This document shows, piece by piece, positions 1 to 7,219 of a stretch of 64,000 bases of DNA. This DNA comes from Blastocatellia bacterium. Lineage in GTDB: Bacteria; Acidobacteriota; Blastocatellia; UBA7656. Under the pieces are notes generated by a model, which had not been told where the DNA came from, did no database searches, and was given only the letters and a program-made list of their open reading frames with translations. Within the stretch, counting starts at the first letter, position 1. Each line of letters begins with the position of its first letter. Position numbers and translations under genes: made by a program. Location: assembly GCA_035275065.1 (NCBI GenBank), contig DATENM010000004.1, positions 27,198-91,197 on the forward strand, given 5' to 3'.

Positions 1-32
1 CAATGCCGTTCGGCGGCCCGGTAATGTCGGGC

Positions 33-39
33 GTTATGC
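33..39 (+). other. attC right end (R' box) bounding the first integron cassette
   Basis: The heptamer GTTATGC fits the integron core site pattern G^TTRRRY except at one R position. Its reverse complement, GCATAAC, is exactly the R'' box at the end of the following gene (846-852). That match is expected when the first bases of a cassette and its own attC belong to the same excised circle. The left half of this upstream attC lies outside the window. Confidence 0.55.
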
Positions 40-74
40 CGCTGAAGGGTGGCCGTTTATAGTGGGAGAGCAAA

Positions 75-851
75 ATGAAAGAAACATCTGCGTCAGGGCA
101 AACTGTATCCATCAACGGCATTGAGATGTACTTTGAAACTCGTGGCGACGGACAGCCTCTTGTCCTGCTGCATGGCGGCGGTGGCGTCGGCGCGAACTGG
201 CAACTGATCTTCACAACCGTACCGGCTACCTATCAATTGATCTTGCCCGACTTGCGCGGCCATGGCCGGTCAACCAACCCCATAGGTGAGTTCACTTTTC
301 GGCAGTCGGCACTCGATGTGTTCGCCTTGCTCGACCATTTGGGGATCACAAAATTCAAAGCCATTGGCCTAAGCATGGGAGCCAAGACGCTTTTGCACAT
401 GGCGACACAACAGCCGGGGCGGGTCGAGGCGATGGTGCTGGTGAGTGGGGCGCCCTACTTTCCGCAGCAAGCCCGCGAAGTGATGGGGCAGTTTACAGCT
501 GCCAGCCATAGTGAGGCGGAGTGGCGACAGATGCGCGAGTGGCATAAGCAGGGTGATCAGCAAATCAAGTGGTTATGGAGCTTGGCAGATCAGTTCAAGG
601 AGAGCTATAGGGATATGAACTTCACGCCGCCGCTGCTATCGACGATCAAGGCGCGGACGCTGATCGTGCATGGAGACAGAGACCGATTATACCCGGTGAA
701 GCTGGCAGTGGAGATGTACGAAGCGATCCCCAGCGCATACCTATGGATTATACCGAACGGGGGGCACGGGCCAATCTTCGGCGAGATGGGACAGAGATTT
801 GTCGAGACAGCATTGGAGTTTTTCGGCGGGGGGTGGGAGCAAGCGGCATAA
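75..851 (+). CDS. alpha/beta-hydrolase fold protein (integron cassette gene)
   Basis: A 258-aa soluble alpha/beta-hydrolase with no signal peptide. The oxyanion segment LLHGGGG is at 31-37 and DLRGHGRS at 59-66. The nucleophile elbow GLSMGA places Ser100, and the acid HGDRD (Asp201/203) and His231 in GGHG complete the triad. Length and spacing are normal for the family, which covers esterases, epoxide hydrolases and haloperoxidase-like enzymes, so the substrate cannot be told. A short leader of about 35 bp follows the core site and the stop codon lies inside the R'' box of the next attC. That tight packing is typical of an integron cassette. The start ATG has GGGAG upstream. Confidence 0.85.
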   Translation: MKETSASGQTVSINGIEMYFETRGDGQPLVLLHGGGGVGANWQLIFTTVPATYQLILPDLRGHGRSTNPIGEFTFRQSALDVFALLDHLGITKFKAIGLSMGAKTLLHMATQQPGRVEAMVLVSGAPYFPQQAREVMGQFTAASHSEAEWRQMREWHKQGDQQIKWLWSLADQFKESYRDMNFTPPLLSTIKARTLIVHGDRDRLYPVKLAVEMYEAIPSAYLWIIPNGGHGPIFGEMGQRFVETALEFFGGGWEQAA

Positions 852-937
852 CAAGGCGTTGCAGCGGAGGCCGTGAAGCGGAGTCCTCATGCATATCGAA
901 GTGCCGCTCGCGCGACCGCTGAACGCGAGCGTCAGGC
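846..937 (+). other. attC recombination site of the first cassette
   Basis: The 92-bp imperfect palindrome has attC architecture. R'' is GCATAAC (846-852) and R' is GTCAGGC (931-937). L'' is GCGTTGCAGCGG (856-867) and pairs with L' CCGCTGAACGC (916-926), leaving one unpaired G at 861. An extrahelical base in the L box is a hallmark of attC folding. R' deviates from GTTRRRY at the third base, so the site may be weakened or ancestral. The overlapping TAA stop of the hydrolase gene is a usual cassette feature. Confidence 0.7.
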
Positions 938-991
938 GACTGCAATTGCATAGATCACATCAACGTGTGAAATCTGAAAGGAATAGAGCCA

Positions 992-1513
992 ATGACCCTA
1001 GCCAATACCATTGACGACCTGCTCAGGCACATGCAGTGGGCAGACGCGCTGATTTGGAGGACGGTGCTTTCCTCGCCTGCCGCCGCCGCCGATGCGGCCT
1101 TACTTGACCGACTCTACCATGTGCATGCCACGCAGCATGGATTCTTTCAGGTCTGGAGCGGCAAGCCTGCCGAGATACCGGCAGCTAATGATCTCGATAT
1201 GGCCTCGCTGGCTCGTTGGGCGCAAAGCTTTTATGAGGGAATGGCCTCTGAGATCGGGAAGTTCAACGAAGAGGGGCTTGACGGCCAGGTGCCAGTGAGC
1301 TTGTTGAGCAAGGCTGAGGCGCGACTCGGCTCTGGGGCGGCGGTTCCGACAATAGGGGATACCGTGTTGCAGGTGGTCAGCCACAGCACCTACCACCGAG
1401 GCCAGATCAGCACCCGGCTGCGAGAGTTGGGGTGCGAGCCGCCGCTGACGGAGTACTTCGTATGGGTATGGCGTGGAAAGCCGGCAGCGGAATGGTTGGC
1501 GGGAGAGGTGTAA
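992..1513 (+). CDS. DinB-family protein (putative metal-dependent four-helix enzyme)
   Basis: A 173-aa protein with the DinB/YfiT-like helical-bundle pattern. There is an N-terminal helix with MQWADALIW, a His-containing HVHATQHGFF near residues 43-52, and the typical C-terminal HSTYHRGQI near 131-139. The His residues sit where this superfamily binds a divalent metal. Such proteins act as thiol-dependent transferases or remain uncharacterised; the sequence gives no substrate. The gene begins 55 bp after the attC site and is probably the second cassette. No intact attC is seen after it. The start is preceded by AAAGGAA at suitable spacing. Confidence 0.85.
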   Translation: MTLANTIDDLLRHMQWADALIWRTVLSSPAAAADAALLDRLYHVHATQHGFFQVWSGKPAEIPAANDLDMASLARWAQSFYEGMASEIGKFNEEGLDGQVPVSLLSKAEARLGSGAAVPTIGDTVLQVVSHSTYHRGQISTRLRELGCEPPLTEYFVWVWRGKPAAEWLAGEV

Positions 1514-1599
1514 GCGGCGACGAACAAGGACACGCACCGGAGCGCGGGCAGTTGCCCTCGATACGACAGATACATAGACTCCAATTTCAGAGCTCTTTT

Positions 1600-2208
1600 A
1601 TGGAAAGTAAGAACCAAGCCGATAACCTAAATAGTCTCTTCCCCCACAAGGTCTGTATCAACTTAGATAGGCGGCCTGAACGCTGGAGAAGAATGGAGGA
1701 AAGGTTTGCTCAGCATGGGATATTATCGGTCATCAGGTTCGCAGGTATAGATGGCCTGGGCGTCCAAACTCCCGCGACCTGGCCTTATTCCTCCGGTCAC
1801 TACGGTTGCCTGCAAAGCCATCTGGCGATACTCAGGCTGGCCCGAGAAAATGAAGTCCCTATCATTCTAATCTTTGAGGACGATTGCATATTTGATCCTG
1901 AGTTTAATAAGAAATTTGCGTCCCACATGAAGCAGGTGCCCGCAGATTGGGATATTCTGTTTTTCGGGGGCAGACATTTTGAAGAACCCATTCAGATTTC
2001 TGAGAACGTGGCGAGGGCAAAGATGACCTACCTAACCCATGCCTATGCGGTAAAACACCGCCTCTATGATGTGCTAATTGAGCTATGTGAGGGAGGCCAA
2101 GGAGCTATAGATGACCATACGGCGACATTACAGAAAGACTATAACTGTTACTGTTTTGTTCCGGATTTGATCTGGCAGGAGCGCATCGACTCCGATACCC
2201 GGGGATAA
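1600..2208 (+). CDS. glycosyltransferase family 25 (LPS-type) protein
   Basis: A 202-aa protein with the GT25 signature. It has VCINLDRRPERWRRM near residue 20, GHYGCLQSHLAIL in the middle, and the acidic ILIFEDDC motif expected to hold the metal/nucleotide-sugar. GT25 enzymes usually add galactose or glucose to lipopolysaccharide or proteins; the acceptor is unknown. The reading frame is open upstream to 1432, but that part overlaps the DinB gene and lacks family similarity, so the ATG at 1600 is chosen. The gene is clearly more AT-rich than its neighbours, consistent with acquisition by transfer in a cassette array. Confidence 0.8.
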   Translation: MESKNQADNLNSLFPHKVCINLDRRPERWRRMEERFAQHGILSVIRFAGIDGLGVQTPATWPYSSGHYGCLQSHLAILRLARENEVPIILIFEDDCIFDPEFNKKFASHMKQVPADWDILFFGGRHFEEPIQISENVARAKMTYLTHAYAVKHRLYDVLIELCEGGQGAIDDHTATLQKDYNCYCFVPDLIWQERIDSDTRG

Positions 2209-2230
2209 GGAAGAGGAGAAGTTCGCTGAG

Positions 2231-2344
2231 GTGAAGGGGAACAATCTATCAACGAGAACGAAGGTAATCATCGGGGTAGCAATTGCCGCGGGAGTAGCCA
2301 TCACACTTTATATCGTCCGAGGGGCATTCTGTGATGGATGTTGA
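2231..2344 (+). CDS. putative 37-aa single-pass membrane peptide
   Basis: A GTG-started reading frame 22 bp after the GT25 stop, preceded by AGGAG with a rather long 12-nt spacer. The product has a basic N-terminus (KGNNLSTRTK), one hydrophobic stretch of about 18 residues (VIIGVAIAAGVAITLYIV) and a short tail ending in CDGC. The positive-inside layout and codon-like composition suggest a real membrane peptide. No homologue is recognised. It could also be a chance frame. Confidence 0.35.
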   Translation: MKGNNLSTRTKVIIGVAIAAGVAITLYIVRGAFCDGC

Positions 2345-2370
2345 TTTCCGAGCCGCAAAGGCATGTCTGA

Positions 2371-2408
2371 GCGGACAGATGGCGCGAGTCACTGCGCCAT
2401 CTATCCGC
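2371..2408. terminator. hairpin between convergent genes
   Basis: Arms GCGGACAGATGGCGC (2371-2385) and GCGCCATCTATCCGC (2394-2408) pair over 15 bp with one mismatch around an 8-nt loop. It lies between plus-strand genes and the convergent minus-strand gene that ends at 2442. There is no T-run on either side, so it is a terminator-like structure or an mRNA 3' end stabiliser. Confidence 0.45.
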
Positions 2409-2441
2409 AACACAATGCGGTCTGAACGCGACACCGGCGAG

Positions 2442-3146
2442 CTATTTCAGCGCGCCTGAAAGCAGGCTGCCGACGCTTGCCCCGCCTTTGGCTTCGACAA
2501 ACTTCGTCATGATGGGGACAAACTTGCCCGCCATATCAGGCGAAAGCCCCAGCGACTTAAAGGAGTCATCGAGCGAAGCCAGACCTCCCGGCTTACCGGG
2601 CAGCACGCTGCCCACGGCATCAGCCCCGCCTGTCTTTCCTGGCAGCACCTCTTTTATTGCGCCGAGCGCGCCAGCTTTACCGGGCAGCACGCCGCTCATC
2701 GCACCGAGCGCGCCTGCCTGACCTGACATCGCGTTGCTCATTGCGCCGAGCCCGCCTGCGCTTGCCGGCTTAGGCGCGGCCTTTAAGAGGCCATCCATAC
2801 CCGGCACGGCATCAGACACCTTGGCGAACTCTTCGGGTTTCAATCGGCTTTTGGCTAAGCCGAAGAGCGCCCCCGACCCGCCGGTGGCCTGCGCCGGCGT
2901 GATTGAAAGCTCCTTGGTGAGGTTGTCGATCAGTTCCGGGCTTGGATTCTGCGTCTCTGTAGCCTGTGGTAGTTGAGCGGGTATCTGCGCCTTTGGCATC
3001 TGCACCTTCGGTACTTGAGCCGGAATTTGCGCCTTAGGCATTGGGATTTGATCTGGTATCTGCGCCTGTGCGGGCTGCGCGCTCGCAACGCCGAAAGCGG
3101 TGAAGCAGCATGCGGCGATAATCGCGATTCGTAGCTTGTTCGACAT
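2442..3146 (-). CDS. DUF2780-like exported protein with QIP and LPGK repeats
   Basis: A 234-aa protein. A signal peptide (LRIAIIAACCFTAFGVASAQ) is followed by a Pro/Gln repeat region in which QIP and KAQIPAQ recur (about 28-62). Next is a domain with ELSITPAQATGGSGALFGLAK, which resembles DUF2780 proteins by recollection. The second half carries Gly/Ala-rich repeats around LPGKAGALGAI, LPGKTGG and LPGKPGG. The protein is probably periplasmic; its function is unknown. The direction is opposite to the flanking cassette genes. The start is preceded by AAAGGATAG. Confidence 0.7.
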   Translation of the reverse strand: MSNKLRIAIIAACCFTAFGVASAQPAQAQIPDQIPMPKAQIPAQVPKVQMPKAQIPAQLPQATETQNPSPELIDNLTKELSITPAQATGGSGALFGLAKSRLKPEEFAKVSDAVPGMDGLLKAAPKPASAGGLGAMSNAMSGQAGALGAMSGVLPGKAGALGAIKEVLPGKTGGADAVGSVLPGKPGGLASLDDSFKSLGLSPDMAGKFVPIMTKFVEAKGGASVGSLLSGALK

Positions 3147-3451
3147 GGTATCTATCCTTTCTTAGAGCAACAACCCTCTCACCTTGGCTGAGATTGTTCC
3201 GCCAAATTCGATTTAATTACGGCTGGCGTTGAAGGGCGATTTGCAGGGGCGTGGAGAGATCACCTGGAAATCCGCCTTCATTCATTGTTACCTACATGCC
3301 ATAATCCTAATGCCACCTTCAGAGCATTTGAACTGGCAGAATTGACAGGGGTGAATATTGCGGAGTCAGAAGCGGTGAGTCGGGTCTTGTTACTTTCGAC
3401 AACAGGATTCGTTGCCTATTCATTATCGCACCTTGGCATCGGCTGAAACCT
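3147..3451. other. intergenic region between divergent genes, no gene seen
   Basis: 305 bp between the DUF2780-like gene (minus) and the methyltransferase (plus). No open frame with coding character was recognised. CTTGGCA at 3432-3438 lies just before the methyltransferase start. Its TTGGC core is complementary to the AGCCAAC box after that gene except at one base, so it may be a decayed cassette boundary. Confidence 0.4.
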
Positions 3452-4123
3452 ATGCAGAAGCTACAGCAGGACTTTGATCACATTGCCGTTCTGTCGGAGC
3501 GCGAAAGTGACATTGGCGGAATATACGATGGCTACCTGCTCAACTTTGTACCGGCCCCATGTCATCGCGCACTCGAAGTCGGGTGCGGCACGGCCACCTT
3601 CACGCGGCAACTCGCGAAGCGGGCTGGCCAGGTTACCGCAATAGACCTATCCAGCGAAATGATACGCGTTGCTGGTGAACGCTCAACCCTTTATCCCAAC
3701 ATAGATTTTACGGTCGGGAATGTCTTAGAGATGGACCTGGCCCCTGGCCAATTCGATTGCATTGTCTTGATTGCGACTCTACACCACATGGCGACTGAAG
3801 AAGCTCTCGAAAAGGTCAAGCGCTGGCTCACCCCTGGCGGGGTGTTCATCCTTCATGATCTGCTAAGACCAGCCGGCTTGCTCGACAGGCTGGCCGACGT
3901 GGTGAGGTTGCCGATAAATGTCGCTGTCAGATGGTTTCGAACAGGGCGGCCATGGGCAGAACCGGAGGTAAGGAAAGCGTGGGCCGAGCATGGCAAGAAT
4001 GAGCGATACTTGACAAAGCGGGAAGTGAAGGCAATGCGAGATCGACATTTGCAAGAAGGCGATGTGAAATATCATCTGCTATGGCGATATACCATCGTGT
4101 GGCGCAAGCCAGCGGCGGTATAG
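3452..4123 (+). CDS. class I SAM-dependent methyltransferase
   Basis: A 223-aa protein with a Rossmann methyltransferase core. Motif I is ALEVGCGTATFTRQLA (about 46-61), the acidic VTAIDLSSEMI follows, then FDCIVLIATLHHM (motif IV region) and LTPGGVFILHDLLRP (motif V/VI). The C-terminal extension is basic and rich in Trp/Arg. The acceptor could be a small molecule or a lipid; nothing in the sequence decides. It is followed directly by an attC-like sequence overlapping the stop codon, so it is probably another integron cassette gene. It starts about 14 bp after a possible decayed core site. Confidence 0.85.
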   Translation: MQKLQQDFDHIAVLSERESDIGGIYDGYLLNFVPAPCHRALEVGCGTATFTRQLAKRAGQVTAIDLSSEMIRVAGERSTLYPNIDFTVGNVLEMDLAPGQFDCIVLIATLHHMATEEALEKVKRWLTPGGVFILHDLLRPAGLLDRLADVVRLPINVAVRWFRTGRPWAEPEVRKAWAEHGKNERYLTKREVKAMRDRHLQEGDVKYHLLWRYTIVWRKPAAV

Positions 4124-4166
4124 CCAACCGTCGAAGCGGAGGCCGCAAAGCACTGTTCTCATCGTC
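4122..4166 (+). other. truncated attC-like site
   Basis: AGCCAAC (4122-4128) overlaps the TAG stop and is followed by CGTCGAAGCGGAGGCCG. From AGCGGAGGCCG onward the sequence parallels the intact attC at 846-937, with shared AGCGGAGGCCG, AAGC, T(T/C)CTCAT and GAAG blocks in the same order. Similarity ends before the right arm. The next gene is the end of the rhamnose operon, so this is likely the edge of the cassette array. Confidence 0.45.
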
Positions 4167-4185
4167 CCATTGAAGACAGAAGGGA

Positions 4186-6279
4186 TCAAAAGTCGAACCG
4201 GTCAACATTCTGTTTGTTAAAGACAAAGGGCGCGCCCAGCATAACCTGATCATCCTGCACGCCAATCCTGCCCAGCCGCCCCGCCTCAATCTCGCGGCTA
4301 CCGCGTTTCAGCTCGCCTGCGCTCAACGCTCGCGCTGCATAGACGGTCAGATAGCCGAGATCAACCGTGTTCCACAACACAAAACTCTCGATCACCCCGT
4401 CATGGACATAGGGCTTGCACATATTCGGCAGCGACAGCCCTGTGACCTTTACATCTGCTCGGCCCGCTTGCTTTACCGCTTCCGCCGCCCCTGGGACAGC
4501 CGGCGCGGCAATCGCCATGATCAGCTTGACGTTTGGATAGACCTTCAGCACCGTCTGGGTTTCGGCAAAGGCGCGGTCGCGGTCGCCTTCGCTCGGTTGA
4601 ATCGCGACAAGCCTGATGTCTGGGTACTTCTCCGCCAGCCGCGCTTTGATGTGCTTGATCCACTCATTTTGATTCGCCGCGCTCAGGGACGCCGTGATGA
4701 TGGCAAAATCGCCCTTGCCGCCGAGTATTCTTGCGGCCTCATCCGTTAGCGTAACCCCGATGCCCTGCGGCGTCGCCTGATTGATGAAGAAGTCGCGCGC
4801 TTCCTTTTGAGCATCGGCATCCCAGGTAATCACTTTGATGCCGCGCTCACGAGCCTTCTTGAGCACCGTTGAGATCGCCACTTCATTCTCAACGCTCACC
4901 GCGATCACGTCGACGCCGCGGGTAATCCAGGCTTCAATCACTTCGTTCTGCTTCGCCGGGTCGAGGTCGGTCGGGCCATCCCACAGCAACTCGGCGCCTA
5001 TTTCCTGAGCGGCCTCTTCAGCGCCCTTCTTACAGCTAATGAAATAGGGATCGCCTTTGGCTTTGGGCATCATCGCAATGACAACCTTATGGCCGTTGGC
5101 GGTCGGGCCTGGCGCTGTTTGGGCGTCGCCCGACAGGCGCTTCATCTCTTGCCGCAGCGAGCCGGCAAGCCACCAATTGCTGCCCGCGACAATCAAGGCG
5201 GCGGCAAGGATGACTGCACTCAGAATAGCGACTTGCGAATTCTTCACCTCGTCCTCCTTTGCAAGAATGTGAGCGCGCGGTAACCGCTTGGCGCGTTTCG
5301 ACAAACGATCAACCAGAATCGTCGCGACCAGTAGCCCGCCCGTCAGTATCCCGGTCAGCTCGGCGGGCTGCGCACTCAACCGCAGCCCGTTTTGCAGCAT
5401 GATGATGGCCAACAGCCCAAGCACAGTTCCCATCACTGTGCCGCGCCCACCAAAGATTGATGCGCCGCCAAGCACCACGGCGGTTATCGCCATCAGTTCA
5501 TAGCCGGTGCCGGCGTCCGACTTCGCTTGTCCGAGATGCGCCACATAGATGATGGCGGCGAGGCTCGATAACAGCCCCGACAGCGTATAGACGATGGCCA
5601 GTCGCCCGCGGACAGGAATGCCTGCGTAGCGCGCGCCTTCGGCTGAATAACCGATGGCGTAAAGCGTGCGCCCGAACCCCGTGCGATGCAGCCACCAGGC
5701 ATAGCCGACGATGGCCGCAAGCAGGATGAATAGCTGCGTCGGTACCACGCCGCCGACATATCCCTGTCCCAGAAAAAGGAACGGCGACGGAAAGCCTGAA
5801 TAGTTTTCGACGCCGCGCGTCAGCCCTTCAGCGATCCCGCGAAACAAGGAGAAGGTTCCGAGCGTGACGATCAGCGGCGGAAAGCTCAACCGTGTGATGA
5901 TCAGCGCATTCAACCCTCCGCCGAGCGTGCCGACGAGTAATGTGAGAGCGATAGCCAGCGGCAGCGGCAGATGCGCGTCGCGCCAGAGGCCGCCCATCAC
6001 GACCGCCGCTAATCCCATCATCGAGCCGACGGAAAGATCAATCCCGCCGCTGATGATGATCGGCGTCAGCGCCAGTGCCAGTAGCCCGACCTCGACGCCG
6101 AGCCGCGCGACTTCGAATGCATTCGCCGCGCTGAAGAAATGACTGCCGGTCAGGCTGAAAATGGCGCACTCGATTACCAGCACGACGAGCAGCATCCATT
6201 CATTATTCGGGAACAACCGCTCGCGCCAGGGCGCTTCGAGCTTAACTGACGTTGGGGCGGATGGGATTGATTCTTCCAT
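4186..6279 (-). CDS. sugar ABC transporter: permease joined in frame to substrate-binding protein (rhamnose type)
   Basis: One open frame of 697 aa. Residues 1-340 are a BPD-type sugar permease (many hydrophobic segments, GGIDLSVGSMMGL and GGRGTVMGT motifs). Residues 345-697 are a periplasmic sugar-binding protein of the type 1 fold (VVIAMMPKAKGDPYFISCKKG, DVIAVSVENEVAISTVLKKA). A hydrophobic signal-like segment (VAILSAVILAAALIVAG) joins them and would carry the binding protein across the membrane. No stop codon separates the halves, but a GTG at 5247 with a near-perfect ribosome site could start a free 353-aa binding protein. ATG 6279 is chosen, overlapping the upstream permease by 38 bp. 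Operon context assigns it to L-rhamnose uptake (RhaP/RhaS-like). Confidence 0.85.
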   Translation of the reverse strand: MEESIPSAPTSVKLEAPWRERLFPNNEWMLLVVLVIECAIFSLTGSHFFSAANAFEVARLGVEVGLLALALTPIIISGGIDLSVGSMMGLAAVVMGGLWRDAHLPLPLAIALTLLVGTLGGGLNALIITRLSFPPLIVTLGTFSLFRGIAEGLTRGVENYSGFPSPFLFLGQGYVGGVVPTQLFILLAAIVGYAWWLHRTGFGRTLYAIGYSAEGARYAGIPVRGRLAIVYTLSGLLSSLAAIIYVAHLGQAKSDAGTGYELMAITAVVLGGASIFGGRGTVMGTVLGLLAIIMLQNGLRLSAQPAELTGILTGGLLVATILVDRLSKRAKRLPRAHILAKEDEVKNSQVAILSAVILAAALIVAGSNWWLAGSLRQEMKRLSGDAQTAPGPTANGHKVVIAMMPKAKGDPYFISCKKGAEEAAQEIGAELLWDGPTDLDPAKQNEVIEAWITRGVDVIAVSVENEVAISTVLKKARERGIKVITWDADAQKEARDFFINQATPQGIGVTLTDEAARILGGKGDFAIITASLSAANQNEWIKHIKARLAEKYPDIRLVAIQPSEGDRDRAFAETQTVLKVYPNVKLIMAIAAPAVPGAAEAVKQAGRADVKVTGLSLPNMCKPYVHDGVIESFVLWNTVDLGYLTVYAARALSAGELKRGSREIEAGRLGRIGVQDDQVMLGAPFVFNKQNVDRFDF
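5245..5259 (-). promoter_or_regulatory. internal ribosome binding site and GTG start within the permease-binding protein frame
   Basis: Read on the minus strand, AAGGAGG (5259-5253) is followed by 5 nt and GTG AAG AAT TCG (GTG at 5247-5245). This start lies precisely where the signal-peptide-like N-terminus of the binding protein begins, and it is in frame with the upstream permease. It is the kind of site expected for an independent binding-protein gene whose upstream neighbour has lost its stop codon. Confidence 0.7.
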
Positions 6280-7219
6280 GATGTTCCAAACGTCCCAGCG
6301 CAACATCTGAAATCAGCGCCGCCAGGATAATCGCTCCCTGAATGGCTTTCTCCCAAAATGGATTGATGCCTACAAAAGTCAACGCCGGGCCGATAGTCCC
6401 GAGCAGCGCCGCGCCGATCAACGTGCCAAGCAGCCGCCCGCGCCCGCCGGTAATCAGCGTCCCCCCGACGACGACCGCCGCGACGGCTTTCAGTTCCAAC
6501 CCCAGGCCGGTGTTGCTCGGCACGCTCGTAAAGCGCACGGCATTGAGTAAGGCCGCGAGCCCGCCAAGAGCCCCCATCAATACAAAGACGCCGAAGACGA
6601 TCCGCCGCGGCTCAATGCCGGCGAGCCGCGCCGCTTCGGCATCCGAGCCGACGGCGTAAACGGCGCGGCCCGCGCTCAGGTTTCGCAGTATCCAGCTAAG
6701 ACCAGCCAGCACCGCCATCGCTATCAGAAGGATCAGCCATTGCCCCCAGGTCTGCCCCATCCCGAACCATTGAAAGTTGGCGGGAAGGTCTTGCACCCAG
6801 GCGCCCTCTGTAACCCACCGCAAAGCGTCGCGCCACGCGACCAGCATGGCCAGTGTGACGATAATTGAAGGCAGGCCGAGACGGCCGACGAGAAAGCCAT
6901 TCACTGCACCCATTGCCGCGCCGAGCAGGAGAACACACGACAGTACAAGGCCGATTGGCATGCCGGTCTTCGCCAGAAGGCCAACAGCCACGCTGGCGAC
7001 GGCAAACTGCGAGCCGACAGAGATGTCAATCTCGCCGACCAGGATAACCACCGTCATCCCTGTGGCAATGATTAGCACCGGCGCATTATTGATCGCCAGG
7101 TCGCGCAGGTTGGCAACACTGAAGAACGCCGGCGCCAGCACGGCGACCACCGCGAGCAACAGCGCATACGCCATCGCCGCGGCCAGTTCTCGTTTGTAAC
7201 GCCTCAGCTTCATCCTCAA
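6242..7219 (-). CDS. sugar ABC transporter permease (rhamnose type)
   Basis: A 325-aa integral membrane protein of the BPD_transp_2 family. Hydrophobic helices run throughout, with VGEIDISVGSQFAV in the first third and GGTLITGGRGRLLGTLIGA near residue 255, the usual cytoplasmic coupling region. The start overlaps the ATPase stop (ATGA, 7219-7216), indicating translational coupling. The C-terminus overlaps the next permease gene. Together with that permease it should form the heterodimeric channel for L-rhamnose. An AI-2 (Lsr) role is possible for the family but is disfavoured by the rhamnulokinase and aldolase next door. Confidence 0.85.
   Translation of the reverse strand: MRMKLRRYKRELAAAMAYALLLAVVAVLAPAFFSVANLRDLAINNAPVLIIATGMTVVILVGEIDISVGSQFAVASVAVGLLAKTGMPIGLVLSCVLLLGAAMGAVNGFLVGRLGLPSIIVTLAMLVAWRDALRWVTEGAWVQDLPANFQWFGMGQTWGQWLILLIAMAVLAGLSWILRNLSAGRAVYAVGSDAEAARLAGIEPRRIVFGVFVLMGALGGLAALLNAVRFTSVPSNTGLGLELKAVAAVVVGGTLITGGRGRLLGTLIGAALLGTIGPALTFVGINPFWEKAIQGAIILAALISDVALGRLEHHGRINPIRPNVS

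Noticed and set aside
1514..1570. Possible attC after the DinB gene (GAACAAGG followed by GCACCGGAGC)
   Set aside because: It resembles the left arm only loosely, and the expected R'' box GCCTGAC is absent with no matching right arm.
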